Shown piece after piece: positions 50,168 to 61,027 of a stretch of 64,000 nt of DNA. The notes under the pieces were generated by a model, which was not told the DNA's origin, made no database searches, and worked only from the letters and a program-made list of their open reading frames with translations. The DNA comes from an uncultured Dysgonomonas sp. (lineage in GTDB: Bacteria > Bacteroidota > Bacteroidia > Bacteroidales > Dysgonomonadaceae). Location of the stretch: positions 1 through 64,000 of the forward strand of contig CALKIV010000081.1 of NCBI GenBank assembly GCA_937995835.1, given 5' to 3'. The position numbers and the translations under genes are program-made. The first letter of the stretch is position 1. Each line of letters opens with the position of its first letter.

Positions 50168-53100
50168 ATGAAATTTAATTCTCATGGAAAACTCAGAGCA
50201 CTTATAGCGATTGCTATATGTCTATTTTATGGCTTTAGCAGTAACTTAATCAATGCTACTAATAAAAGTACTTCTGAGTATGCAATTCAACAAACAGTTC
50301 ACATCAAAGGAACTGTTACAGATGTAAATGGCGAACCAATTATTGGAGCTAGTGTTTCTCAAAAAGGGACGACCAATGGAACGATCACTGATCTAGATGG
50401 TAATTTTGTTCTAGATTGTCCCAAAGATGTAGATGTTGTAGTATCGTATCTAGGTTTTGTCACTCAAGAAGTGAAACCATCTTCAGAAATGAAAATAATA
50501 TTACATGAAGATACACAGCAATTAGATGAAGTTGTGGTTGTCGGATATGGAACAATGAAAAAATCTGACCTAACAGGATCAGTAGGATCAATTTCTGCTG
50601 AAAAATTAGCAGCTAGAGGTTCTACTCGTCTGGAAGATGCTCTACAAGGATCGGTTCCTGGAGTTAGTATCACTCAGTCCAATAGTCGTGCCGGAGGAGG
50701 TTTCAATATTCAAATACGAGGACAAGCCTCTATAAATAAGCAATCTTCACCACTTTATGTTATTGATGGAGTAGTATCAGAGTCGATGGATTTTTTGAAT
50801 CCTGAAGATATTGAAAGGGTTGATATTCTCAAAGATGCGTCTTCTACAGCAATTTATGGCTCTCGAGCTTCTGCAGGAGTTGTGATGATTACGACCAAAG
50901 GATCGAAAGGAGCAAGTAAAGCAAAAAAGATGTCTGTTAGTTACGATGGCTATTATGGTGTGCGTAAAGCCGCCCGTATGCCTGATTTTATGAATGCTCA
51001 GGAATTTATAGACTACCGTTTTGCTCGTTTTACGACCTTAGCTACAACAAAATTTGAAGGATCTAACCGTGCAGGAGTAGATGCAAATGGTATGCCTCAT
51101 TATGTGATAACACAGACCGATCTTGAAACTGCTTTTATGAAGCGTATAGAAGGATCAGATTATCGAGATTCAAAGGTTTATGAAATGATGATGGCTGGAG
51201 AATCACATGACTGGACAGATCTTGTGACCCGTACTGCAGCCCAGCAAAATCATTTTATTAGCCTAGATGGCTCTACTGAAAAAGCATCTTATCGCTTAGG
51301 ACTTGGATACCAAAGTGAAGAAAATGTGTTTTTACATAATGATTATTCACGCTTCAATATAAAAGGTGCTTATGATGCTAAAATGTCTAAAGTGATTGAA
51401 ACTGGATTTTCTGTAAATATGGCTTATAGCAAAAGAAACGATTTCCAAACGAATAGCACCTATTCTCCTTATGAAACTGCTTTTCTTTTTAATCCATTTA
51501 TTTCTCCTTATGATGAAAATGGAAAGATTCTGCTTCAACCAGCATCCAATGCAGCTTTCGAGACAACCTCAGGTTTCACGTCTACTATCAGTCCGCTGAT
51601 TGATCTTGTGGATAAGAATTATACGGATGAAACAAAAAAATACAATGTATTAGCCAATTTATATTTGCGTGCAAATATTATGGATAATCTAAGTTTCACA
51701 ACAACTTTTTCTCCAAACTTTCAGCATTCGCGTCAAGGAATCTTTAATTCTACAGGACTTAACGATAGTAATAAAGAGGGATCTAGTTATTACTTCAAAA
51801 ACCGTATGAATTCAGCAGAAGTGGAAACCAAACAACGTCTAAATTGGACATGGGACAACCAATTGGATTTTAGAAAGACAATAGGCGATCACTCATTAAC
51901 AGGCATGGGATTATTTTCTATGTATAGGTCAGGTCTAGAGAGTTATAGAATGAAAGGCTTTAATATAACTAATGATAAGCTTTCGTATAACTCACTAGAA
52001 AAAGCATCATCTAATGACAAAACAATTGAATCAACTTTTACCGAATCAACATTGGTGTCGGGTGCATTTCGTGCAAATTATTCATACAAGGGCAGATATA
52101 TGGCGACAGCCACAGTCCGTGCAGACGGGTCTTCTCGTTTTGCTAAAGGTAATCGTTGGGGATGGTTCCCATCTGCTGCATTAGCATGGCGTATGTCTGA
52201 AGAAAGCTTTCTAAAAGATTTTGACTGGTTAGATAATTTGAAGTTGCGTCTTTCTTATGGTGTAACCGGTAATAATAATGTAGGGGATTATGTAACTCAC
52301 TATTCTGCATCTGGACCCAAATATGTAGTACTAGATGGGTCGGAAGTACAGGCTTATTATCCAAATGGGTTAGTAAATACAGATCTACTTTGGGAAAAGT
52401 TAAGGAACTTGACTTTGGAATTGACTTTGGTGTACTAAATGGTCGAGTAAACTTGACTGCTGATATTTATAATAGATTATCTGATGGTCAGATTATGGAT
52501 AGAATTGTTCCACTTGAGACCGGAGAATCTAAAGCTACATTTAATGTAGGTTCCGTTAGAAATAGAGGAGTTGAGCTAGGCTTACAAGTCGGTGTAATCA
52601 GAAACAATCAACTCTCATGGGATATAAATGTGAATTTCTCACGCAACTGGAATAAAATAATGGAGCTAAGTAATGGTAAAGTGGATGAGGTAGCATCTAA
52701 TCGTTTTATAGGCAAACCTCTAAATTCATTAAGGGATTATACGCACACAGATGTGATTACAGATAAAGGTGTGACAATGAAAACAAAGGATGGAAACATA
52801 CACTATACTTTGGAAGAATTGTATGCCAAATACGGTTCGAAGTATAAATGGTATGAAGGTCAGATGGCTGTAAATGATTGGAATAATGATGGACAAATAA
52901 CTGATGATGATAAACAAATCTATGGCTGCACGGACCCCAAATGGATAGGTAGTTTTTCTACGACACTGAATTACAAAAAATTCGATTTTTCAGTTATGAT
53001 TTATACTAAACAGGGACAGTGGACGCGCAGCTATTTTCATGAAAAATATATGAATGTGGAACGTGGGCTGCAAAAGATGGATATGGATTTTTACATTCCA

Positions 53101-53481
53101 GCAGGTACTCCAGTCATTGATCACTCTACAGGTGATATCGTTTTAAGTACTGAAACAAAATATGGTAAACATCCTTATCCAAATAATTCAGACACATCGG
53201 CTGGAGGATACTATTCTAGTAAAGGTAATGCCAAAGGGGAGGGTTATCAATACCAGAAAGCCTCGTTTGTAAAAGTGAAAAATATTTGTCTAGGATATAC
53301 ATTGCCTAAACAGTGGATTGAAAAAGCTGGAATGCAGCACCTACGTCTTTATGTGAATGTTCTTAATCCGTTTTGCTTTACAAATTATGAAGGTTTCGAT
53401 CCGGAGTGGGCAAATGCAAGTCTTACCAATGGAGGTCCAGCCTCTGTTACTTATCAAATTGGCGTAAATGTTAAATTTTAA
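50168..53481 (+). pseudogene. SusC-like TonB-dependent transporter, frameshifted
   Basis: The N-terminal signal, carboxypeptidase-like domain (KGTVTDVNGEPIIGASVSQKG), TonB-box-like VVGYGTMKKSDLTGSVGS, plug domain (RLEDALQGSVPGVSIT, IRGQASINKQSSPLYVIDG) and beta-barrel strands all match a SusC outer-membrane porin that takes up oligosaccharides with SusD. The frame breaks after LLWEK at an A4 run (52395-52398). One more A restores LLWEKVKELDFGIDFGV, which continues to 53481. The restored length (about 1104 aa) is normal. The transporter is therefore probably non-functional. Confidence 0.85.
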
Positions 53482-53491
53482 ATTAGCGAAA

Positions 53492-55204
53492 ATGAAAAAT
53501 ACAATATATATAATAACGATTTTGATTTGTTTGACTTCTATAGTGAGTTGTGAGGATTTTTTAACAACAGAGAATAGATCAAGTGTATCAGATAAAGATC
53601 ACTTTTATACTGAATCTGGATTCGAAACATTAGTAAACAACGCTTACCAAACTCTTCGTGATATCTATGCTGTATCTAGTTATACTACATACTTTCAGTC
53701 TGGTACAGATGTGTATGGAGATGGGCGATCTAGAATTAATGACGAATTGCATGAATATGAAACCTTGAACCCTGAAAATAGCTCAATGAAGTCTCTTTAC
53801 ACAAGTTGCTACAAAGGTATTCGTGCTGCTTGTGCTGTGCAATATTATGCTCCTAATGCTAATATAAGTGAGGATTTGCGAAAAAGACGTGTTGATGAAT
53901 CACGAGTTGTTGCAGTACAGTTTTATTATATTTTAGTTAATACTTTCGGGGGGGTGCCTTTGATTAAAGACTATGTCTCTAATATCGAAACAGGATATCC
54001 TAGAGCAACAACAACAGATATATATGGATATATGATTGATGAGCTTGAAGATGTAATAGCATCAGGAGCACTTGAACCATCAAGTGCAAAAAAAGGAGGA
54101 GGAAGAGTTAGTCTTGAAGCTGCTCAATCGTTATTAGCTCAAACTTACTTGGCCGCAGCTTGGGACTTAAATAAAAGCGATTATTTTACAAAATCAGCGG
54201 AAGTTGCCGATGCTGTTATTGCAGGTCGAAGCTTGGTCACTAGTTTTGCCGAATAATGGAAGTCTGATTATAATGGGGATTATACTGGAGATGATAATGA
54301 AGAGTTTCTTTGGGATGTTGAATATGATCATGCCACAGCTTCCAGTCCACAAGGTGGAGGACATGGTTGGAGTGTTTTCTACACAAATTATATTGGCTCG
54401 GGAAATGATGGAGGTAAAGGTTCTAAATCGACTTTTATTGTAACACTACATGCTCTAAAGTGTTTCGAAAAGGGAGACGTTCGCTACGATACAACATTTA
54501 TGAAGGAGCTCCCCGATCTGCTTAACGGTGTATATTCGTATTGGACTTTCTACAAAAATGACGGAAATTTTATTGGTACACCAATCAAACGCTATTATCC
54601 TGCTTGGTATGAGACAGAGGAAGATATTGAGGAATGGAGAAGACTTGACCCTGAAAATCGAAAAAACACTTGGATTATTCCGATGAGTGATGCCACTCGC
54701 GAACCTCAAGGTTATAGAGAAGGGGTTATTACCTACGAACAAATGGTTGGCTACAATTATGGAGGTTCCCCTTGTCGCAAATTTGATGATAGTTATACGC
54801 TCAAAAATATATATTCAGAGAAGGATGACTACCGTGATATTCATATTATCACCTTATCCGAAATTTATTTGGTTGCTGCAGAAGCATATTTTAAAGCAGG
54901 TAATGAACAATCAGCATTAGCACGATTGAACGAAGTACGTCGTCGTGCAGAACTGCCAGCAGCTTCTACTATTGATATTGATGCAATACTTAAAGAACGG
55001 GTATGCGAACTTTTTGGACAAGGATCTAGATGGTTTGATTTGCGACGGACTAAAAAACTGGTAGAGTATAATAATTTATATAATAAACGCTTGGAAGGTA
55101 GAGCTCAACAGGCTATTGGAGAGAAATTGCTTCGTCCTATTCCACAAGCTGCTATTGACGCAAATGACCAAATGAGTAGCGCGGATCAGAATCCTGGCTA
55201 TTAA
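53492..55204 (+). pseudogene. SusD-like glycan-binding lipoprotein, nonsense-interrupted
   Basis: Starting at MKNTIYIITILICLTSIVSC (lipobox SC), the sequence is a SusD protein with TPR-like helices (YYILVNTFGGVPLIKDYV, ARLNEVRRRAELPA, RVCELFGQGSRWFDLRRTKKL). The frame is interrupted at codon 255 by TAA (54254-54256). The same frame continues with WKSDYNGDYTGDD and onwards to 55204. A lysine codon AAA mutated to TAA is the simplest explanation. SusD normally captures glycans at the SusC lid. Confidence 0.85.
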
Positions 55205-55235
55205 TGTAACATAAAAAGAATAAATAACTTATAAA

Positions 55236-57779
55236 ATGAATATTATGCATTTACGTTCACTCTTGTTAGTACTTGTACTCATTTGTTTTCAATTATCTAA
55301 AGCAGACAACTTTGTCTGGTATGATGGGAAACAAAGTATAACTTACTCTTTAGCAGAAACAACATCTCCAGTTGTGGATGTTGCATTAAAGATGTTTACT
55401 GATGACCTAAAACAGGTTACAGGTATGTTACCTGAAAAAGTATCTGTAAATAAGGCATCTATTCGTATCATCGAGATGGATAGAATAACAAAAAAGGAGC
55501 AACATGAACTCCAAAAATAAGGAGTGCCAATCAATGAGCTTGCCATAAAAAAGGATGCTTTCTACATCTCAATATTGGGAAAGTCATCAGATAGACAGCT
55601 GTATGTTGTAGGTAGTGATGCACGAGGTACTGCATATGGTATATTAGAACTTTCGCGCAAAGCTGGCGTCTCACCATGGATATGGTGGGGGGATGTTGTT
55701 CCTGAGAAAAAGAATGTTTTATCACTCCCTAATGATTATGAGACTCTTCAAAGTCCGTCAGTTGAATATAGAGGTATATTTTTGAACGACGAAGATTGGT
55801 CATTACAACCTTGGAGTTGGATGCATTTTGAGCCGTCTGATATTCCAGGGCGTATCGGTGCAAAAACATATAAAGAAATATTTAAACTACTTCTACGTTT
55901 ACGTGCTAATGCGATTTGGCCTGGTATGCATGGTATGACAACTCCTTTTTATCTTGTCCCTGGGGCCAAAGAGGCTGCTGATAGTTGTGGTGTTGTTATT
56001 GGAACATCTCATTGCGAGCCTCTTATGAGAAATAATGTTGGAGAATGGAAAATAGAAGAAAGAGGTGAGTATAACTATATTACCAATAAGAAGACTGTAC
56101 AAAATTACTGGATTGATCGTTTAAAGGAAACAGGAACATACGAAAATATTTACACTATAGGCATGAGAGGTATTCATGATAGTGGTATGGAAGGTGTAAA
56201 AACTCTTCAAGACAAAACTGAAGCTTTACAACAAGTAATAGATGATCAAAGAGGTTTCCTTGGTAAATATGTAAATACGGATGTAACAAAAATGCCACAA
56301 CAATTTGTACCCTATAAAGAAGTTCTGCAAATTATGGAAAATGGTTTGCGTCTACCTGATGACATAACTTTGACATGGTGCGACGATAACTATGGTTATA
56401 TGACTCGTCTGAGCGATTCAGAACAGCAGAAACGTAGTGGGGGAGCTGGGGTGTATTATCATTTACAATATTGGGGACGCCCACACGACTATATGTGGCT
56501 AAGTACTATACAGCCAGGACTAATCTATAATGAAATGAAGCAAGCTTATGATAGCAATGCTCGTCGTCTCTGGATTGTTAATATACACGACATGAAAACT
56601 GCAGCTTATGATACCGAGTTGTTTTTGGATATGGCTTGGAATATCAATTCGGTGTCTCCATCAACATTGAATGAACATCATGAAAACTGGCTTTGTCGTG
56701 AATTTGGAGAAGAAGCTGGCAGGAAACTATTACCCGTAATGCTCGAATTTTATCGATTATGTGGTAGACGTAAGCCTGAGTTTATGGGCTGGAATCAGGT
56801 TGAACTCGACAAACGAAAATATAAAAAAGGCTGGTCTCCTGTAATTGATACCGAATTTAGCTTGGTCGAATTTGGAGGGGAACTTGACAGATATCTGGAA
56901 GATTTCGAAAAAATAAAAAGAATCGTTGTTGAAGTTGAAAGAAAATTAAAGTCCGAACAAAAAGATGCCTTTTTCTCTCATATAAAATATCCTGTTTTTG
57001 GAGCCTCGGCAATGAGTACAAAAATGCTAGAAGCACAAAGAGCACGTTCTATTGCTTCTGGAAATTATGATCCTGAGCGCTGGACTAGAGAAGAATCACT
57101 AATGAAAGCTTGTGCCAAAAGCATGAATGCATATTTCGAGATTCGAGAATTGACAGACTATTATAATAATGAAATGGCTGGTGGAAAGTGGAAGTATTCA
57201 ATGTGCTATAATCCTCGTGATTTGTATGTTTTTTATCCACCTAATTTACCTATAGGTCTAACTGAAAAAGAAATCAAAAAATATGTGTCTCTCGAAAATC
57301 CTAAATCGAACTCACTAAAGACAAATGAAAGTTATGTTGCTAACAATGCTTGTGATTATACAACTGCCTCAGAGGGTGCTATTGCTGTACAGTCGTTAGG
57401 GCACAGTATGAATGCTGTTTCCTTACCTAAAGGAGCAACTCTTACTTTTGAGTTTGAATGCCCGGAAGCAGGTGATGCTGTTTTACGTACAGCAGTTATT
57501 CCTACACAACCCAACGATAAAGGAGACATTCGCTTTAGTGTGAAAATTGATGAAGGGGAAACTCAAATATGCTCTTTTAAAGAAGCTTTTCGTTCTGAAG
57601 GATGGAAACAGAATGTACTTAGAGGACAGGCTGTTAAAACAACTAATCATACATTAAGTAAAGGAAAGCACACTTTGTCCATCACAGCATTGGACGATCA
57701 TGTATTGATTGATCAATGGATGATCGACTTCGAACCAGAACGAGAGTTTTACGTATTTCCATTAACACCAACATATTAA
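55236..57779 (+). pseudogene. GH115-family alpha-glucuronidase-like protein, nonsense-interrupted
   Basis: After a signal peptide (LRSLLLVLVLICFQLSKADN) the sequence contains GH115 features: GTAYGILELSRKAGVSPWIWWGD, YRGIFLNDEDWSL, RANAIWPGMHGMTTPFYL, TWCDDNYGYMTRL and LWIVNIHDMKTAAYDTELF. Members remove 4-O-methyl-glucuronate from xylan or related glycans. The frame is broken at codon 95 by TAA (55518-55520), with GVPINELAIKK continuing in the same frame. The rest (750 residues) is open to 57779. Any protein made from an internal start would lack its export signal. Confidence 0.8.
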
Positions 57780-57781
57780 AT

Positions 57782-60628
57782 ATGAGTTATATGAAAAAGA
57801 TTATTGGCTTACTCACTTTTTTGCTATTCATTTTTTCAGCAAAGGCTCAGCAGACAGAAGTGCAATATCTCTCTGGCACAGGACCAGATAATACCGTAGA
57901 GTGGGATTTCTGGTGCTCAGCTGGTATGAATTCTCAAAAGTGGAGCAAAATACAAGTGCCATCTTGTTGGGAGCAGCAAGGCTTCGGAGGTTATACCTAC
58001 GGACGTTATTATATATACGAACGAGAAAAAGAAAAACAATATGCTAACTACAGAGATCGTGATTTTTGTGATGAATACGGTATCTATCGTCACAGTTTTG
58101 ATATTCCAATATCATGGAAAGATAGGCAGATAAGTATTGTTTTTGAGGGGGTCATGACTGATGCCGAAGTGAAAATTAACGGAACAACCGTTGGACCTAC
58201 GCATCAAGGAGCATTCTATCGTTTCTCTTATGATATCACTGATAAGCTGAAACTAGGGAAAAAAAATTCAATGGAAGTGATGGTGAGGAAGCAATCTGCT
58301 GATAAATCAGTAAATGCTGCTGAACGTCGTGCTGATTGGTGGCTCTTTGGAGGTATTTATCGTCCTGTATATCTAATGGCTAAACCTAGCATACAGATAG
58401 ACCATATAGCTGTGGATGCTCGTGCAGACGGAACTCTACACACTGATGTTTATCTGAAAAATATTTCTAAAAGACAGCAAGTTGAATTGTCGCTTACTTC
58501 TTATGATTCAGATTTAACGTTAGGAAGACAGATATGTAAACTTACGACAGAAGAAAAACAAACCCTTACCACACATTGGAAAAATATTAAGACATGGGAT
58601 CCTGAGCACCCTAACCTTTATCGACTTACCATGCGCTTATTTTCCTCAAAAGGAGATGTTGTTCATGAGATAACTGAACGTATTGGATTCCGCACTATTG
58701 AATTTCGTCCCGAAGATGGCATATACCTGAATGGAACACGCCTTTTAGTGAAAGGTACTAATCGTCATTGTTTCGATTCGGAGACGGGGCGGACAATAAG
58801 TCGAGAGCTTAGTCTCAAGGATGCTCAACTCATAAAGCAGATGAATATGAATGCTGTGCGTTCGCATTATCCTCCTGATACACATTTCTTGGAAGTATGC
58901 GATTCCTTGGGACTTCTTTATCTTAACGAATTGTGTGGGTGGCAGAATAGTTATAGTACTGAAATTGCACAAAAATTGTTGCCCGAAATGATCTTTCGTG
59001 ATGTAAATCATCCCTGCATCTTTGTCTGGGCAAATGGTAATGAAGGTGGATGGAATACTGCTATTGACAACAGTTTTGCTGACTATGATCCACAAAAACG
59101 CCATGTCATTCATCCATGGGCAGATTTTAATAATTTGGATACACGTCATTATCCTAATGATACTGATAATACCTATCGCTTGGAACGTGGACATAAGGTT
59201 TTCATGATGACGGAGTTTCTTCATGGGCTTTATGATCGTGGACAGGGAGCAGGGCTTAAAGGTTTGTGGTCAAAATTTAAGTCGAGTCCTCTCTTTGCTG
59301 GAGGTTTTCTATGGGCATATGTCGATGAGGCTATTCATCGCACTGATACAGGGCAGATGGATACTTATGGTCCTAATGGTCCTGATGGTATTGTGGGGGC
59401 AAATCGTGAAAAGGAAGGTAGTTTTTATACAGTTCGAGAAGTCTGGTCGCCTATTCAAATAAGTCCGTTAAACATAACCTCTAGCTTCAAAGGGGATTTA
59501 TTCATCGCTAATGATTACTTATTTAGCAATTTGCGTGAGTGCCAAATGAAGTGGAAGGTTTTGCGTTTTCCCTCGCCACAACTATCTGAAAGTGCAATCT
59601 GTTTAGCAGAAGGAAATGTATCATTGCCAATGATCGAACCAGGTGAAAAAGGTATAGCTCACTTCGATCTACCCGAGGAGTTTATTGATGGAGACATTTT
59701 AGAATTGGAAGCCTACAATGCCACGGGGGATACAGTATGTAATTGGACGTTCCCTATCAAAAGTAATCGCAAATATTTTGCAGAAAATAGAGATTTAGAC
59801 GAAACGACAACTGCAGCCAAATATCAGATGGATGACAACAGAGTTAAGTTGACGGCTAATGGGGTTACAGCAATATTTGACAAAGCAAATGGAAGTTTAG
59901 TGGAAGTGAAAAATGGCAGTAAGGTGATACCATTATCTGACGGTCCTCTACCTGTTGGAATGAAAATGATTTTTAGCTCTGCTAGTGTAAAGTTGCAAGG
60001 TGACACTGCCGTTTATAGTGTAAAGTATGACGGAGCAGCAGATTCTATTATTTGGAAGATGACGCCAGAGGGGATACTTGGAATGGATGCATTAGTACTA
60101 AATTATAGATCAATGAACAAATTTGAAGGTGAATATTTTGACCGTCCAGTTCATAATTTAGGTTTTTCTTTTTCTTTCCTTGAAGAGAATGTTAGTGGGA
60201 TGCGTTGGTTAGGCAAAGGCCCCTATCGAGTATGGAAAAATCGAATGGAAGGTATGAATTATGGTATTTGGCAAAAAGATTACAACAATACAGTAACGGG
60301 TGAATATTATAATCCACTCATTTATCCAGAATTTAAGGGGTACCATGCCAATCTTTATTGGGCAACTCTTCAATCACAGACGACTCCGATGACAGTTTAT
60401 TCAGAAACTGACGGTATTTTCTTTCGTGTTTTCACTCCAGAAGAGGAACGTGATCGCGAAAGTCGTGGAGAATCAGTAAAGGAATATCCTGTCGGAGACA
60501 TCTCGTTCTTATTTGAGATTCCGGCTGTTAACTCTCAAGGAACAGGAGGAAGTGCATCCTTTATCAAAATAAACAAAGGTGACGAAGGGTTCAGAATGAA
60601 ACTTTGGTTCCAGTTTAATGGTAAATAA
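57782..60628 (+). CDS. GH2-family glycoside hydrolase, 948 aa
   Basis: The start is set at ATG 57782 (MSYMKKIIGLLTFLLF), two bases after the GH115 stop. The open frame upstream overlaps the GH115 gene. A signal peptide is followed by a jelly-roll sugar-binding domain (FSYDITDKLKL), an Ig-like domain and a TIM barrel. The acid/base Glu lies in WANGNEGGWN (about residue 421) and the nucleophile Glu in MMTEFLHG (about 478). C-terminal beta domains follow. GH2 enzymes with this layout are beta-galactosidases or beta-glucuronidases. The substrate is not decided by sequence. The frame is intact. Confidence 0.85.
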   Translation: MSYMKKIIGLLTFLLFIFSAKAQQTEVQYLSGTGPDNTVEWDFWCSAGMNSQKWSKIQVPSCWEQQGFGGYTYGRYYIYEREKEKQYANYRDRDFCDEYGIYRHSFDIPISWKDRQISIVFEGVMTDAEVKINGTTVGPTHQGAFYRFSYDITDKLKLGKKNSMEVMVRKQSADKSVNAAERRADWWLFGGIYRPVYLMAKPSIQIDHIAVDARADGTLHTDVYLKNISKRQQVELSLTSYDSDLTLGRQICKLTTEEKQTLTTHWKNIKTWDPEHPNLYRLTMRLFSSKGDVVHEITERIGFRTIEFRPEDGIYLNGTRLLVKGTNRHCFDSETGRTISRELSLKDAQLIKQMNMNAVRSHYPPDTHFLEVCDSLGLLYLNELCGWQNSYSTEIAQKLLPEMIFRDVNHPCIFVWANGNEGGWNTAIDNSFADYDPQKRHVIHPWADFNNLDTRHYPNDTDNTYRLERGHKVFMMTEFLHGLYDRGQGAGLKGLWSKFKSSPLFAGGFLWAYVDEAIHRTDTGQMDTYGPNGPDGIVGANREKEGSFYTVREVWSPIQISPLNITSSFKGDLFIANDYLFSNLRECQMKWKVLRFPSPQLSESAICLAEGNVSLPMIEPGEKGIAHFDLPEEFIDGDILELEAYNATGDTVCNWTFPIKSNRKYFAENRDLDETTTAAKYQMDDNRVKLTANGVTAIFDKANGSLVEVKNGSKVIPLSDGPLPVGMKMIFSSASVKLQGDTAVYSVKYDGAADSIIWKMTPEGILGMDALVLNYRSMNKFEGEYFDRPVHNLGFSFSFLEENVSGMRWLGKGPYRVWKNRMEGMNYGIWQKDYNNTVTGEYYNPLIYPEFKGYHANLYWATLQSQTTPMTVYSETDGIFFRVFTPEEERDRESRGESVKEYPVGDISFLFEIPAVNSQGTGGSASFIKINKGDEGFRMKLWFQFNGK

Positions 60629-60658
60629 ATGTCACAAATTATTCGATAAGTAGACTTG

Positions 60659-60696
60659 TTAATCCAGTAGGATGTCTGATTTTCCTACTGGATTAA
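60659..60696 (+). terminator. Hairpin after the GH2 gene
   Basis: TTAATCCAGTAGGA (60659-60672) pairs with TCCTACTGGATTAA (60683-60696). The T-run is missing, so termination strength is uncertain. It closes the plus-strand locus. Confidence 0.65.
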
Positions 60697-60698
60697 TA

Positions 60699-60960
60699 AT
60701 CGCATTTGAAATGCTTGGAGATGTTAATTTACCCCAGTATGTGATTTTAACAGAATGAAATGATTATGAAGAAAACTTGAAGTTGGTTTGGTAAGAAAGA
60801 TAATATTACACATGCCATGTTAGACAAATGGGTGTTGAAAGTGTTGTGACGGCTTTACGCGATCTTCCCAATGGACAAGTATGGGAATTAGTAGAAAGTC
60901 TTTCTAAGTTAAAATCGTCTAACAATATTGGGGCGAGATAAAGCACATCTAATAAAATAA
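60699..60960. other. Short intergenic stretch with a small unsupported frame
   Basis: The 400-base gap between the GH2 and GH127 genes contains only the two hairpins and a 37-codon plus-strand frame (60828-60941, MGVESVVTALRDLPNGQVWE and following). It looks protein-like but has no leader, and its upstream sequence is not open. It may be a gene remnant. Nothing else is seen. Confidence 0.4.
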
Positions 60961-61005
60961 AGAAGGGTTGTGTTTCTCATGTAAATGAAACACAACCCTA
61001 TCTTT
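60961..61005 (-). terminator. Terminator of the GH127 gene
   Basis: AGGGTTGTGTTTC (60965-60977) pairs with GAAACACAACCCT (60988-61000), with an inner TCAT/ATGA pair. On the minus strand it is followed by TCTTTATTTTATT. It lies 28 bases after the GH127 stop. Confidence 0.8.
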
Positions 61006-61027
61006 GAAAAACTAATTATAATTAAAT

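Noticed and set aside
54254..55520. TAA codons in SusD and GH115 as recoded sense codons
   Set aside because: TAA ends many other intact genes in this window, so normal use as a stop is more likely.
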